Position numbers and translations under genes: made by a program | DNA from: an uncultured Anaerotruncus sp. | GTDB taxonomy: Bacteria > Bacillota > Clostridia > Oscillospirales > Acutalibacteraceae | Reading direction: 5' to 3' | Length of the DNA: 64,000 bases | NCBI GenBank assembly: GCA_900539775.1 | Contig: UQDL01000002.1 | Location: 291,751 to 355,750, forward strand | Shown here: in pieces, positions 1-8,511 of the stretch | Position numbering within the stretch: position 1 is the first letter of the stretch | Layout of the letters: each line of letters opens with the position of its first letter | The notes under the pieces: generated by a model | The model's database searches: none | Told to the model about the DNA's origin: nothing | What the model saw: only the letters and a program-made list of their open reading frames with translations

Positions 1-281
1 AGAATTCTGCCTTTGTTAAAATCTTCGGGAACAAAAAACGACTTGCGATAATGCAAATATTCGTTTGGAGCAAGCACCCTGCCAACGCCCGATAACGGCG
101 TTTCAGGTGAAAAAGGCACAATTATTTTATAACTGAAATTTTTTGGAATTTGAGCTGAATGTGAGAACTCGCATTCCCATTCACCGTTTAAATTAACATA
201 GCTGTTTCTTACAAGCTGCGGACGCGGATATTCGGAAAGCGGGCAGGTTTTATTTAAATTTTTGCCGAATTCAGTTAACAT
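1..281 (-). CDS. Glycoside hydrolase family 2 protein, N-terminal part (runs off the left edge)
   Basis: Only the first 93 codons are inside the window. The translation begins MLTEFGKNLNK and soon reads YPRPQLVRNSYVNLNGEWE, the typical opening of the GH2 sugar-binding jelly-roll domain seen in beta-galactosidases and beta-glucuronidases. The substrate cannot be told because the catalytic barrel lies outside. The ATG at 281 overlaps the last 11 bases of the upstream ABC transporter gene, whose TGA stop is at 271-273, so the two are probably translationally coupled and belong to one operon. No signal peptide is seen, so a cytoplasmic enzyme is likely. The family call is based on the N-terminal motif only. 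Confidence 0.75.
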   Translation of the reverse strand, partial: MLTEFGKNLNKTCPLSEYPRPQLVRNSYVNLNGEWECEFSHSAQIPKNFSYKIIVPFSPETPLSGVGRVLAPNEYLHYRKSFFVPEDFNKGRI

Positions 282-1992
282 AATCATTTTCCTCGCTGAT
301 AATTTTGGAATTTTCTATGCGAACATATTTGTTACATATTTCAAGCGCAGCCTTTTTATGGCTTACGATTATGCAGGTAACATCTTTAAGCTTTTTTAAG
401 TTTGTTAAAAATTTCTTTTCTGTTTCCTCATCAAGGGCAGAGGTGGCTTCATCAAGCAAAAGAACAGGAGATTCGGAAAGCATTGAGCGTGCAATTGCAA
501 GCCTTTGCACCTGCCCTTCGGACAGCCCCATTCCCTTTTCGCCGATAACCGTATTAAGCCCGTCCGGAAGTTCGTTTATAAACTCATCTGCGCACGAGAT
601 GCGAACAGCCTCTTCTATTTCGCTTTCGGAGGCATTTGTATTTATAAAGGTTAAATTATCCCTTATTGTGCCCGAAAGCAGCATATTTCCCTGAGGAACA
701 TAAGAAAAGAGTTTTCTTGTGTGTTTATCAACAGGCAAAACGCCGTTTTGCAATTTCAACTCTATGTTGCCGCCCTTAACATTGAAAACACCGAGAAGGA
801 GCTTCAGCAGCGTGCTTTTGCCAATACCGGATATTCCCGTTATTGCAACGAAATCGCCTTTATTAACTTTTAATGAAGTATTATCAAGAATCAAATCCCT
901 GTCATATCTAAAGGTTATATCGTTGAAATTTATTGATTTGAGTTGCTCGTATGTTTTTCTGACATCAATATCTTCCGTATTATCCTCAAACTCATCCGGC
1001 AAAGCGGCAATTTCCATAAGCCTTTCTGCCGATGCAAGCATTGAATAATATTTAGGCAAAGTTGTTGAAAGGCTGGCAAACGGGCCCTGAACCTGATTAA
1101 CAAGCTGCAGCATTGCGGTTACCGTGCCGTAAGTCATTGTGCCGCCTATACCGAGAAGGCGAAGCGCACCGAAAGCAAGAGCAAACACGTAGCCGAGATT
1201 GAAAACCGTTGAAATACCGCCCTTTGATGCAATTGTTATCAAGCGGCGCTTCATTCGAGCCTTATAGTTTACCTCTTGAAGTTCATTTGCCTCTGAGGCA
1301 AATTTATCCTCTGCCGAAAAAGATTTAACAACAAGAAGATTGATAATTGCCTCTTGGAAAAACGAGCGTGTTGTGCCCTCTGTTTCCTGCACTTTCTTAT
1401 GCAGTTTTTTAAGAGGCTTTCTGAAAAAGGTGAGGCAGGCAAAAACGAATATGCCGCCGCAAAGGAAAACAAGCGCAAATATTTTATCAATAACAACAAG
1501 ATAAATAAAAGCGCAAACAAGCTTAACAATATAGAATGCGCAATCGGGAACAATTCCCGTTATACCGTCTGAAATAACGGAAACATCATTAAACATTCTG
1601 TTTTGCAGCTCACCGGTGTGATAAGCAGATATTTTTGAATAATCTTTTTTCATTATCTGCTGAAGCATATACTGCTTAAAGGTCATATCAAGGCGGCCTC
1701 GGCAGCGCTCGGACATACTGTTGCTTGTTAAATTAAGCAACAATTGAAACATAATTATGCAAAAAAGTGCAACAGCATATTTAATGACATATTTATGATC
1801 TTGCATAACAACAGCGCCGTCTATAACATTTTTTGAAAAATTGGCAAACACCACGGAAAGACTTGCCCACAGCATATTAACCAAAATTATGAAAACTATT
1901 TTTCCGATTTGCTTTTTGCCGATTGTAAGAATCCACTTAACAACGGCAGCATCGGATTTTTTCGGCTTTCGCCTTTGAGAATCAGCCAACAA
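271..1992 (-). CDS. ABC transporter, fused permease and ATP-binding protein
   Basis: The 573-residue half-transporter has an N-terminal six-helix exporter-type membrane domain (about residues 20-320) and a C-terminal nucleotide-binding domain. Visible motifs are Walker A GISGIGKST with the lysine near residue 392, a Q-loop region YVPQGN, the signature LSEGQVQRLAIARS, Walker B VLLLDEATSALDE and the switch histidine in IIVSHK. Architecture and length fit the type IV exporter family (multidrug, peptide or lipid export). It lies 3 bp downstream of an S26-type peptidase gene and overlaps the following GH2 gene, so these are one transcription unit. Pairing with a peptidase hints at peptide export, but the cargo cannot be read from sequence. 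A homodimer, or a heterodimer with an unseen partner, is possible. Confidence 0.9.
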   Translation of the reverse strand: MLADSQRRKPKKSDAAVVKWILTIGKKQIGKIVFIILVNMLWASLSVVFANFSKNVIDGAVVMQDHKYVIKYAVALFCIIMFQLLLNLTSNSMSERCRGRLDMTFKQYMLQQIMKKDYSKISAYHTGELQNRMFNDVSVISDGITGIVPDCAFYIVKLVCAFIYLVVIDKIFALVFLCGGIFVFACLTFFRKPLKKLHKKVQETEGTTRSFFQEAIINLLVVKSFSAEDKFASEANELQEVNYKARMKRRLITIASKGGISTVFNLGYVFALAFGALRLLGIGGTMTYGTVTAMLQLVNQVQGPFASLSTTLPKYYSMLASAERLMEIAALPDEFEDNTEDIDVRKTYEQLKSINFNDITFRYDRDLILDNTSLKVNKGDFVAITGISGIGKSTLLKLLLGVFNVKGGNIELKLQNGVLPVDKHTRKLFSYVPQGNMLLSGTIRDNLTFINTNASESEIEEAVRISCADEFINELPDGLNTVIGEKGMGLSEGQVQRLAIARSMLSESPVLLLDEATSALDEETEKKFLTNLKKLKDVTCIIVSHKKAALEICNKYVRIENSKIISEENDYVN

Positions 1993-1995
1993 AAC

Positions 1996-2451
1996 TTACC
2001 TCTGTTTATTTAAAATTCTTTTAATTTTGTGCACTGCTTTATTGCAAAAACAAAACAGCGGACGAAGCGGATAAAAAGCAACCCAGAAGCGAGAATAGGC
2101 TTTATAAGCCTTACTGTTTTCCAAATCTATATATCTTTTTCCGCCTTTGTAAAAGCCCTTCAGAACGCCGATAACCATATCATCCGTTACATATTCTTTT
2201 TCAAGGCGATTATCGCCGATTATAACATAGTGATCGGGGAAAACCTTAACAACACGGTGCATTATATATTTACCGCGCTTTGTGATATAAACGGCAACAT
2301 CATATTTTTTTAATCTTCCGTTTGGGCGAACAACTATTATATTATCCTGCTGATGATGAATCAGCGGCTCCATGGAGTTGCCTTTGGTGAGGCCTGTGTA
2401 AACGCCGTCTGTTTCCAAAGCCTGCTTTATGGTTTTAAGATTATCAGCCAA
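1996..2451 (-). CDS. S24/S26-family peptidase (signal-peptidase-like), Ser-His type
   Basis: The reading frame carries GNSMEPLI, the catalytic-serine box of signal peptidase I and LexA relatives, followed by MHRVVKV and IIGDNR. A histidine sits where bacterial signal peptidase I has its general-base lysine, as in archaeal, ER and SipW-type enzymes. No clear N-terminal membrane anchor is seen; a hydrophobic stretch near the C terminus (FWVAFYPLRPLFCFC) may associate with the membrane. The frame opens at an ATG at 2484, but the only visible promoter would start the RNA within a few bases of it. A TTG at 2451 preceded by GGGGG with a 6-nt gap is therefore preferred, giving 151 residues. It is 3 bp from the ABC exporter gene, suggesting joint processing and export of a substrate. 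Confidence 0.75.
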   Translation of the reverse strand: MADNLKTIKQALETDGVYTGLTKGNSMEPLIHHQQDNIIVVRPNGRLKKYDVAVYITKRGKYIMHRVVKVFPDHYVIIGDNRLEKEYVTDDMVIGVLKGFYKGGKRYIDLENSKAYKAYSRFWVAFYPLRPLFCFCNKAVHKIKRILNKQR

Positions 2452-2494
2452 ACATAACCCCCGCAATCCGCTGACAAGCAACATAATTTAATAT

Positions 2495-2523
2495 ATTATA
2501 ACATAGCATACAGTTATATGCAA
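2495..2523 (-). promoter_or_regulatory. Promoter of the peptidase-ABC-GH2 operon
   Basis: On the minus strand TTGCAT is followed by a 17-bp spacer and TATAAT, with a TG one base before the -10 box (extended -10). RNA would start about 5 nt before the ATG at 2484, leaving no room for a ribosome binding site there. This supports the internal TTG start of the peptidase gene. Confidence 0.65.
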
Positions 2524-2576
2524 ACAAAAAGGGCTCATAAGCCATTGCATACAGTAAAATAATTTCAAATCAAAAT

Positions 2577-2610
2577 AAAAACTGCCGATTTTAAAAATCG
2601 GCAGTTTTTG
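2577..2610 (-). terminator. Intrinsic terminator, probably bidirectional, of the ilvB-leuD operon
   Basis: A perfect inverted repeat (ACTGCCGAT and ATCGGCAGT arms) is flanked by A and T runs on both sides. It lies after the last gene of the leftward ilv-leu operon and upstream of the next leftward promoter. Confidence 0.85.
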
Positions 2611-2691
2611 GCAACGGCTGGGCTATCGAAAAGAACACTATGGTATTTTCTTTAAGCGTGCCGCAATAATTAAATTGTGGATCACAGAAGT

Positions 2692-3108
2692 TTATATTTG
2701 AATTTCAACCTGATATTCGATATTATTTTCATTGCACCAAGCAGAAATTTTTTCAACTATGAATTTTTCTGCGAATTCGTCCAGCCCTTCTTTAAGCTCC
2801 GGATAAACATTAAAATATTTCCAAAAGGTATCTATAAAATTTTCCGAGTTTACTTTTTGAAGAATATCATTAAGCTTTTTAGAACCTTTAAATCTGACAA
2901 ACGCACGCATGATTTCTTCATTGCTGATTGAAATGAAAGGAATTAAACCGAGAGAAACGAAATAAGCCGTTTGGCCGATATCATCAGGTCTGCCCAAATC
3001 CTGAATTTCACTTATGTTTTTTACGGTGCAATCATTATATGAAAACCAATATTCCGAAGAACCGCCTCCGCATTTTTGCACCAAATCTTTATCTATAACA
3101 AGCTTCAT
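2692..3108 (-). CDS. Hypothetical protein, possibly UPF0158-like
   Basis: This is a 138-residue soluble acidic protein without signal peptide or membrane segments. The segment EEIMRAFVRFKGSKKLNDIL and the C-terminal SAWCNENNIEY weakly recall UPF0158 proteins, which share an AFRRFK motif and a terminal helix of the W-L-E-E type; the length also fits. The likeness is from memory and may be chance. The gene follows leuD by 29 bp with a GGAG ribosome site and precedes the operon terminator, so it is co-transcribed with branched-chain amino acid genes. No function is proposed. Confidence 0.6.
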   Translation of the reverse strand: MKLVIDKDLVQKCGGGSSEYWFSYNDCTVKNISEIQDLGRPDDIGQTAYFVSLGLIPFISISNEEIMRAFVRFKGSKKLNDILQKVNSENFIDTFWKYFNVYPELKEGLDEFAEKFIVEKISAWCNENNIEYQVEIQI

Positions 3109-3137
3109 TATTTAAAAACTCCAACACACACGGCAAA

Positions 3138-3623
3138 TCAGCCGATTGAATTCAACAAGCCGCCCTTGGCAATGATATTTTGAATGAAATCGGGAAAAGG
3201 TTGTGCCTTATAGCTTTTTCCTGTTGTAACATCAGTTATTACACCTGAGTTGAAATCAACCTCAACCTCATCGCCCTCTTTAATTTCTTTTGCGGCTTCA
3301 TCACATTCCAAAATCGGCAAACCGATATTGATTGCGTTTCTGTAAAAAATTCTTGCAAATGTGGATGCAATTACGCATGAAATACCGCTTGCCTTAATTG
3401 CTATCGGAGCATGCTCTCTTGATGAGCCGCAACCGAAATTTGCCTCTGCAACCATTATATCGCCGGGCTTAACCTTATTGACGAAATCCTTATCAATATC
3501 CTCCATGCAATGGGAGGCAAGCCAAGCATCATCGCTTTTATTAAGATATCTTGCAGGGATAATAACATCCGTATCTACATTATCACCGAATTTATGAACG
3601 GTGCCTTTTGCTTTATTCATCAC
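3138..3623 (-). CDS. leuD: 3-isopropylmalate dehydratase small subunit
   Basis: With LeuC this protein isomerises 2-isopropylmalate to 3-isopropylmalate in leucine synthesis in the cytoplasm. The 161-residue length and the motifs KFGDNVDTDVIIPARYL, MVAEANFGCGSSREHAP and FARIFYRNAINIGLP are those of the swivelling small subunit of the short (archaeal/clostridial) type. It starts at an ATG 19 bp after leuC and is the fourth gene of an ilvB-ilvH-leuC-leuD operon. Subunits of this short type can also serve citramalate or homoaconitate isomerisation, so exact substrate range is inferred from neighbours. Confidence 0.95.
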   Translation of the reverse strand: MMNKAKGTVHKFGDNVDTDVIIPARYLNKSDDAWLASHCMEDIDKDFVNKVKPGDIMVAEANFGCGSSREHAPIAIKASGISCVIASTFARIFYRNAINIGLPILECDEAAKEIKEGDEVEVDFNSGVITDVTTGKSYKAQPFPDFIQNIIAKGGLLNSIG

Positions 3624-3642
3624 AGCAAAACCCTCCTTAAAC

Positions 3643-4902
3643 TTAAAGTGCAGCGGGATCTGCTATGCAGCCCTTAATTGCAGATGCAGCGGCAACGGCC
3701 GGAGAAGCAAGATATATTTCCGATTCCGTGTGCCCCATTCTGCCCACAAAGTTTCTGTTTGAAGTGGAAACCGCTTTTTCGCCCTTTGCCAAGATGCCCA
3801 TATGGCCGCCGAGACAAGGCCCGCAGGTTGGTGTTGAAACAATTGCACCGGCCTCAATAAATATTTCCGCAAGCCCTTCTTTAATGCACTGAAGATAAAT
3901 CTGCTGCGTTGCGGGAATGATTATTGTGCGCACATTTTTTGCAACCTTTTTACCCTTGAGAATTGACGCAGCCATGCGCATATCTTCAATTCTGCCGTTC
4001 GTGCATGAACCGATAACAACCTGATCGATTTTTATTTGCGGAATATCATCAAAGGTGCGTGTGTTTTCCGGAAGATGCGGAAAAGCGACGGTTGATTTAA
4101 GAGTTGAGAGATCAACCGTGATTGTGCGATTGTATTCGGCATCCTCGTCTGCTTCAAACACCTTGTATTCACGCTCACTTCTGCCGTTTACATATTCAAG
4201 TGTTTTTTCGTCAACCGGGAAAATACCGTTTTTGGCACCGCACTCAATAGCCATATTGCAGATTGTGAAGCGATCGTCCATTGAAAGTTCAGACACACCA
4301 TCGCCCACAAATTCAAGGCTTTGATAAAGTGCTCCGTCTACACCGATTCTGCCGATAATATCAAGGATAACATCCTTGCCGCAGATATATTTTGATTTTT
4401 TGCCTGTTATAACAACTTTTATGGCAGACGGAACCTTGAACCAAGCCATTCCGGTTACCATACCTGCTGCCATATCCGTTGAGCCGACACCGGTTGAAAA
4501 TGCGCCGAGAGCTCCGTAAGTGCAAGTGTGGCTGTCTGCACCGATAATGCAATCACCGCAGGTTACAATGCCCTGCTCGGGAAGCAAAGCGTGCTCAATT
4601 CCCATTGAGCCGACATCGTAATAATGCTTAATATCATACTTTGCGGCAAACTCACGCACCTGCTTACAGTTTTGCGCCGATTGAATATCCTTATTAGGTG
4701 TAAAATGATCCATAACAAGTGAAATTCTTGTTTTATCAAACACGGAATTTTTTCCGAATTTACTCATTTCATTTATGGCAACGGGAGATGTTACATCATT
4801 GCCCAACACCATATCCAGCTTAGCATTTATAAGCTGACCTGCCTGCACGCTTTTGAGTCCGGCGTGTGCGGCGAGGATTTTCTGAGTCATAGTCATACCC
4901 AT
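3643..4902 (-). CDS. leuC: 3-isopropylmalate dehydratase large subunit (4Fe-4S aconitase family)
   Basis: The 419-residue protein is the iron-sulfur catalytic subunit. It shows IGADSHTCTYGALGAFSTGVGSTD near residues 120-145, the cluster cysteine in VIGSCTNGR and the paired cysteines in STPTCGPCLGGHMG. The length matches the short LeuC type found in archaea and Clostridia, about 50 residues shorter than the enterobacterial form. It lies 19 bp upstream of leuD and about 90 bp after ilvH. No leuA, leuB, ilvC or ilvD is present here, so those steps must be encoded elsewhere. Confidence 0.95.
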   Translation of the reverse strand: MGMTMTQKILAAHAGLKSVQAGQLINAKLDMVLGNDVTSPVAINEMSKFGKNSVFDKTRISLVMDHFTPNKDIQSAQNCKQVREFAAKYDIKHYYDVGSMGIEHALLPEQGIVTCGDCIIGADSHTCTYGALGAFSTGVGSTDMAAGMVTGMAWFKVPSAIKVVITGKKSKYICGKDVILDIIGRIGVDGALYQSLEFVGDGVSELSMDDRFTICNMAIECGAKNGIFPVDEKTLEYVNGRSEREYKVFEADEDAEYNRTITVDLSTLKSTVAFPHLPENTRTFDDIPQIKIDQVVIGSCTNGRIEDMRMAASILKGKKVAKNVRTIIIPATQQIYLQCIKEGLAEIFIEAGAIVSTPTCGPCLGGHMGILAKGEKAVSTSNRNFVGRMGHTESEIYLASPAVAAASAIKGCIADPAAL

Positions 4903-4993
4903 AAAATCACCTTGTAAAATAACTAAAAATATAAATCTGTTTCAAATTCAAGCTGTAACGGAAACCTAAACAATAAGACCTGACCTTTAATCG

Positions 4994-5500
4994 TTAATCG
5001 TTTTCCGAGAATGAATCTGCGCCTCTTTCAAGCACCGTTTCACCTGTTCGAGCCATTTCGATTATGCCGAAATCAGAAATCTCGCCGATAAACTGATCAA
5101 TAATTTCCGTTCTGCCGGTAAGTTCAAGAGTAAAGCTTTCAAGAGTTACATCAATAACCCTTGCGCCGAACTTTCTGTTGAGCTCAAGAAGCGCATTTTT
5201 TTCTTCAAGACCCTTGGCATGAACCTTGATGAGCAAAAGCTCTGCGGAAACGGAATTTGATTCCGTAAGCACCTCAACTTTTTTTACTATTTCAAGCTTT
5301 AAAAGCTGCATAACAATTTGGCGAGCCATATCATGCTTAGCTTCGGAAACGATGGTCATTCTTGAAAATGCAGGGTCCTCCGTTTCGCTTACGGTGAGTG
5401 AAATTATATTATATCCTCTGCGGCTGAAAAGGCTTGCAACACGCTGCAAAACACCGCTTTGGTTATCAACAAGAACCGAAAAGATAAGCTTTTCTTTCAT
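4994..5500 (-). CDS. ilvH: Acetolactate synthase small (regulatory) subunit
   Basis: The 168-residue protein starts MKEKLIFSVLVDNQSGVLQRVASLFSRRGYNI on consecutive reading, the ACT domain of acetolactate synthase regulatory subunits, and carries a C-terminal ALS_ss_C-type domain with the typical GGRAR-like surroundings replaced by RKFGARVIDVT. It binds valine and activates the catalytic subunit IlvB. The ATG has a GGAGAAA ribosome site. The gene lies about 50 bp downstream of ilvB in the same operon. Confidence 0.94.
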   Translation of the reverse strand: MKEKLIFSVLVDNQSGVLQRVASLFSRRGYNIISLTVSETEDPAFSRMTIVSEAKHDMARQIVMQLLKLEIVKKVEVLTESNSVSAELLLIKVHAKGLEEKNALLELNRKFGARVIDVTLESFTLELTGRTEIIDQFIGEISDFGIIEMARTGETVLERGADSFSEND

Positions 5501-5552
5501 TGAATATTTCTCCTTTCAAGCAAATAAGCTTATTTGCAAAACAAAAACAAAA

Positions 5553-7214
5553 TCAGAATGTAGTGATAATATCATCTGCCGAGCCTCCGGGAGGAATCAT
5601 CGGAAGAACATTTGAATCCGGAGAAATACAGCAATCAACAACAACGGGGCCGTTGTAATTAACAGCTTCCTTGATTACGGAATCAATTTCATCATTGTTT
5701 GAAATACGCATTCCCTTAACGCCGAATGCTTCTGCAACCTTAACAAAATCAGTTTTACGATGCGGATCCGTGTCTGCAAAGCGGTTGCCGTAAAAAAGCT
5801 TTTGCCACTGGCGAACCATTCCGAGCACCTGATTATTCATAACAACCATAACAACGGGCACGTTATAAGAACGCATTGTTGCAAGCTCATTCAAATTCAT
5901 ATGGAAGCCACCGTCGCCCACGAAGAGCACAACTCTTTTATTCGGGCAGCCGAAAGCGGCGCCGATAGCTGCACCCATTGAATAGCCCATTGTGCCGAGG
6001 CCTCCGCTTGTGAGAAGGGTGCGTGGCTGAAGATATTTATAAAACTGTGCAGCCCAAAGCTGATGCTGGCCGACATCTGTTACAACAATAGTATCATCCG
6101 GAGTATTGGCATCTACAGCCTCAATAACCTTTTGCGGATTAACAAATTCATCAATTTGATTTTGGAGGAACGGGCGTTTCCACTCATTTATTTCTGAAAT
6201 CCATTCATTGTGCTTAATTTCATCAACGCCCGCCGTAAGCAACGGTATAACTTCTTTAAGATCACCGTGAATGTGATAATGGGAAACAACGTTTTTATCC
6301 ATTTCGGCAGGATCTATATCTATATGTAAAACCTCTGCTTTAGGAGCAAACTTTGCTCTGTTGCCGGCAACACGATCAGAAAATCTTGCACCGCAGGTAA
6401 TAAGAACATCACACTGTGATGCGGCTCTGTTTGATTCAAAGCGGCCGTGCATTCCCACAAGGCCCACATAAAGCCTGTGATCGTGTGGAAAAGCGCCGAG
6501 CCCCATAAGAGAAGAAACAACCGGGCAATCTATTTTTTCAGCAAATTTCATTATTTCGCTGCTGCAATCAGCCGAAATTGCGCCGCCGCCGAGATAGATG
6601 AGCGGCTTTTTTGCCTTATTAAGAAGTTCCACCGCTTTTTGGATTGATTTTGTTTTCGGATGAACACATTCATCCGGCTGCTGCTTCGGAGCAGGATAAT
6701 ATTCGCATTTTGCGGCTGTTATATCTTTTGGAATATCAACAAGCACAGGGCCTTTTCTGCCGCTGATTGCTATTCTGAAGGCATTGCGCAAAACATCTGC
6801 AAGCTCTTCAACGCTGCTAACCATATAGTTATGCTTTGTTATCGGCATCGTGATGCCTTTAATATCAACCTCTTGGAAAGAATCCCTTCCTATCATTGAG
6901 GTTCCAACATTGCAAGTGATGGCAACCATAGGCACAGAATCCATATAAGCGGTTGCAATTCCCGTTACAAGATTTGTTGATCCGGGGCCTGATGTTGCAA
7001 AGCAAACGCCAACCTTACCGGTTGCTCGGGCATAACCGTCTGCCGCATGAGAGGCGCCCTGTTCGTGAGAGGTGAGCACATGATTAAATGTGTCGCCATA
7101 CTTATACAGCTCATCGAATATGTTAAGAATGGTACCGCCGGGATAGCCGAAAACAGTGTCTACTCCCTGTTCCTTAAGAACTTCAAGAACGATTTGTGAG
7201 CCGTTTAATTCCAT
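5553..7214 (-). CDS. ilvB: Acetolactate synthase large (catalytic) subunit
   Basis: This ThDP-dependent enzyme condenses pyruvate to acetolactate, or with 2-oxobutyrate to acetohydroxybutyrate, opening valine, leucine and isoleucine synthesis. Visible features are VDTVFGYPGGTILNIFDEL at the N terminus, the catalytic glutamate in SHEQGASHAADGYARATGK, the FAD-region FSDRVAG and the ThDP motif FVGDGGFHMNLNELAT. The reading frame is open further upstream, but the ATG at 7214 with GGAGGG six bases before it is the clear start, giving 553 residues. It is first in the operon with ilvH, leuC and leuD. The leader carries a T-flanked hairpin that could attenuate transcription. Confidence 0.96.
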   Translation of the reverse strand: MELNGSQIVLEVLKEQGVDTVFGYPGGTILNIFDELYKYGDTFNHVLTSHEQGASHAADGYARATGKVGVCFATSGPGSTNLVTGIATAYMDSVPMVAITCNVGTSMIGRDSFQEVDIKGITMPITKHNYMVSSVEELADVLRNAFRIAISGRKGPVLVDIPKDITAAKCEYYPAPKQQPDECVHPKTKSIQKAVELLNKAKKPLIYLGGGAISADCSSEIMKFAEKIDCPVVSSLMGLGAFPHDHRLYVGLVGMHGRFESNRAASQCDVLITCGARFSDRVAGNRAKFAPKAEVLHIDIDPAEMDKNVVSHYHIHGDLKEVIPLLTAGVDEIKHNEWISEINEWKRPFLQNQIDEFVNPQKVIEAVDANTPDDTIVVTDVGQHQLWAAQFYKYLQPRTLLTSGGLGTMGYSMGAAIGAAFGCPNKRVVLFVGDGGFHMNLNELATMRSYNVPVVMVVMNNQVLGMVRQWQKLFYGNRFADTDPHRKTDFVKVAEAFGVKGMRISNNDEIDSVIKEAVNYNGPVVVDCCISPDSNVLPMIPPGGSADDIITTF

Positions 7215-7252
7215 AAAATTCCCTCCTATAAAGCAATAACAAACACAAAAAC

Positions 7253-7270
7253 GCGGCGAAAAAACGCCAC
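7253..7270 (-). promoter_or_regulatory. Hairpin with U-run in the ilvB leader (possible attenuator)
   Basis: On the minus strand GTGGCG, a six-T loop and CGCCGC form a 6-bp stem (one G-T pair), followed by G and five T before the ribosome site of ilvB. It resembles a short intrinsic terminator inside the roughly 90-nt leader. The alternative is a chance hairpin. Confidence 0.4.
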
Positions 7271-7308
7271 ATTTGCGCAAAAAGTGAATTGTTTAAAAAT
7301 TTATAAAT

Positions 7309-7337
7309 ATTTTAGTATGTTTGTTAAACAAAGTCAA
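7309..7337 (-). promoter_or_regulatory. Promoter of the ilvB-ilvH-leuC-leuD operon
   Basis: The minus strand reads TTGACT, 17 bp, TAAAAT. The predicted start near 7302 gives a leader of about 88 nt, too short for a T-box riboswitch. Confidence 0.7.
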
Positions 7338-7351
7338 GGTTAATTTTGTGC

Positions 7352-7380
7352 TTGCCAAATGTTTGTGCTTGATATATACT
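7352..7380 (+). promoter_or_regulatory. Promoter of ychF
   Basis: TTGCCA, 17 bp, TATACT. It lies back to back with the ilvB promoter, with only 14 bp between the two -35 boxes, so the two may influence each other. Confidence 0.65.
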
Positions 7381-7416
7381 ATTTAAAGAATTTTTTGAAA
7401 TCAAGGAGAAAAGCAA

Positions 7417-8511
7417 ATGAAGCTTGGTATAGTTGGATTACCCAATGTTGGAAAAAGCACCCTGTTTAATGCAATAACCAATGCAGGCGCACAGAGCGCA
7501 AACTATCCTTTCTGCACCATTGAGCCGAATGTTGGCATGGTGAGCGTGCCCGACGAAAGGCTTGACAAGCTTGCAGAAATGTATGAGCCTGACAAGCTTA
7601 CGCCTGCAACAATTGAATTTGTTGACATTGCAGGCCTTGTTAAGGGCGCATCAAAGGGCGAAGGACTCGGCAACAAATTTTTAAGCCACATCAGAGAAGT
7701 TGACGCAATCATTCATGTTGTGCGCTGCTTTGAAAATGACGATATTACCCATGTTGACGGCAGCATAGACCCTGCAAGAGATATCGAAACCATAAATCTG
7801 GAGCTTATTCTTTCAGACTTAGACATTCTTGCAAGAAGAACGGACAGCAGAAAAAAAGCCATGAAGGGCGACAAAACCATTGCCCCGGAGGTTGAATTTC
7901 TTGAAAGACTTGCCGCAGAGATGGAAAGCGGCAAAACTGCAAGAAGCTGCGACATAAGCGAGGACGAAGCCGAATACCTAAAGGAAGTTTCCCTGCTTAC
8001 GCTTAAGCCGGTTATCTATGCCTGCAATATGAGCGACGATGATTTTGCAAACGGCATTGAAGCAAATTCAAACTACAAAAAAGTGCAGGAAATTGCAGCG
8101 GCAGAGGATGCGGAAACACTTCCGATTTGCGCAGAAACGGAAGCAGAGATAGCAACACTTGATGAAGAAGAAAAGAAAATGTTTCTTGAAGATTTGGGTC
8201 TTGAAAAAAGCGGCCTTGACAGACTTATCCAAAAGAGCTATCACCTGCTTGGATTGATTTCTTTTCTTACCGCAGGCAAAAAAGAAATTAGAGCGTGGAC
8301 AATAAAAAAAGGCACAAAAGCACCGCAGGCAGCCGGGAAAATCCACACGGATTTTGAAAGAGGCTTCATCAGAGCCGAAGTTGTTGCATTTGACGATTTG
8401 GTTGCCAACGGATCAATGAGTGCCTGCAAGGAAAAAGGGCTTGTTCGCAGCGAAGGCAAGGAATATGTTATGAAAGACGGAGACATTGTTGAATTCAGAT
8501 TCAATGTTTAA
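7417..8511 (+). CDS. ychF: Redox-regulated ATPase/GTPase YchF (Obg family)
   Basis: The 364-residue protein is a universally conserved ribosome-associated P-loop ATPase. It begins MKLGIVGLPNVGKSTLFNAIT with G1 at residues 8-15; G3 is DIAGLVKGASKGEGLGN; the usual NKxD is replaced by CNMSDDD, in keeping with the ATP preference known for this family. The C-terminal TGS-like domain contains RAWTIKKGTKAPQAAGKIHTDFERGFIRAEV on consecutive reading in the DNA. The length matches the family (about 363). The start has AAGGAG eight bases upstream. It has its own promoter and no obvious operon partner. Confidence 0.97.
   Translation: MKLGIVGLPNVGKSTLFNAITNAGAQSANYPFCTIEPNVGMVSVPDERLDKLAEMYEPDKLTPATIEFVDIAGLVKGASKGEGLGNKFLSHIREVDAIIHVVRCFENDDITHVDGSIDPARDIETINLELILSDLDILARRTDSRKKAMKGDKTIAPEVEFLERLAAEMESGKTARSCDISEDEAEYLKEVSLLTLKPVIYACNMSDDDFANGIEANSNYKKVQEIAAAEDAETLPICAETEAEIATLDEEEKKMFLEDLGLEKSGLDRLIQKSYHLLGLISFLTAGKKEIRAWTIKKGTKAPQAAGKIHTDFERGFIRAEVVAFDDLVANGSMSACKEKGLVRSEGKEYVMKDGDIVEFRFNV

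Noticed and set aside
2518..2562. Short plus-strand frame (14 codons) near the peptidase promoter, considered as a precursor peptide
   Set aside because: Wrong strand for the export operon, no ribosome site, no leader or core character.
4055..4324. Open frame opposite leuC, and similar antisense frames over carB, argB, argJ, pyrD and ychF
   Set aside because: They lie opposite strongly conserved genes, have no ribosome sites, and their length is explained by codon bias of the true strand.
7215..7416. T-box riboswitch for the ilv-leu operon
   Set aside because: The leader is only about 90 nt and lacks a T-box motif and specifier loop.
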